From Cinclus cinclus (taxonomy: Eukaryota > Chordata > Aves > Passeriformes > Cinclidae), in the NCBI RefSeq assembly GCF_963662255.1, contig NC_085047.1, forward strand, positions 56,604,006 to 56,668,005: 64,000 nucleotides of DNA, written 5' to 3'. Made by a program: the position numbers and the translations under genes. Below, piece after piece: positions 63,805 to 64,000 of this stretch; the first letter of the stretch is position 1, and each line of letters starts with the position of its first letter. The notes beneath the pieces are model-generated. The model was not told where the DNA came from and ran no database searches. It saw only the letters and a program-made list of their open reading frames with translations.

Positions 63805-64000
63805 CTAGGTATAAAGACAAAAGCAAATATGTAATTCATTGTGTAGCAACTGGAACATGACACATCTTAAAAATTATTTTTTTTTCTATAAACACACTTC
63901 ACTGTAGACTCCTGAATTCTAAAACACTTGCTGGTTCTGTGGGATACAGACTCACAGCACTACTCTCTGAAATATCCACGCTTAATCTGCAAGGTTTGAA

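Noticed and set aside
1..64000. CRISPR arrays, operons, tRNA/rRNA genes, toxin or phage systems
   Set aside because: No regularly spaced repeats, no prokaryotic gene organisation and no recognisable structural RNA gene; the window is vertebrate genic DNA.

Overview
This is vertebrate, almost certainly bird, nuclear DNA. Coding sequence lies in short exons with GT-AG (once GC-AG) introns, the background is AT-rich, and there are several CR1 LINE fragments, one ending in the ATTCTGTG-type octamer typical of avian CR1. Nothing prokaryotic, viral or CRISPR-like was found apart from one LTR/ERV-like dispersed repeat. The ESD and LRCH1 calls rest on translating the exons by eye and comparing them with the families from memory. 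No database search was run.

Layout. (1) 1-12,100 is non-coding. The first 2.6 kb is probably the 3' UTR of an upstream + strand gene; HTR2A is expected here from amniote gene order, but no coding exon proves it. An LTR/ERV-like repeat lies at about 3,015-4,000 and an old CR1 reverse-transcriptase fragment at about 6,830-7,330. An unidentified exon-like segment lies at 8,661-8,736 (-). (2) About 12,110-12,680 is a CpG island with an Sp1-type GC box, the promoter of ESD. (3) 13,739-22,933 (+) holds eight coding exons of ESD (S-formylglutathione hydrolase / esterase D), a complete 282-residue frame with catalytic Ser149, Asp226 and His260. The last intron uses a GC donor. (4) 23,080-24,880 is the short gap between two convergent genes. 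(5) About 24,890-63,804 (-) holds the 3' half of LRCH1 (leucine-rich repeat and calponin-homology protein 1). The LRR-encoding 5' exons lie beyond the right edge.

The LRCH1 part is the most informative. After the 78-bp CH-domain exon at 44,740-44,817 there are two phase-compatible alternative last exons. One (27,418-27,531) completes the CH domain and gives a soluble protein. The other (36,936-37,142) replaces the end of the CH domain with a 68-residue tail carrying a C-terminal hydrophobic segment, predicting a tail-anchored membrane form. A 108-bp in-frame cassette exon (53,697-53,804) with matching phases can add 36 residues just before the CH linker.

I found no candidate for a wholly new biological system. 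The best follow-ups are the LRCH1 alternative exons, the ESD GC-AG intron, and the orphan exon-like segment at 8.7 kb.
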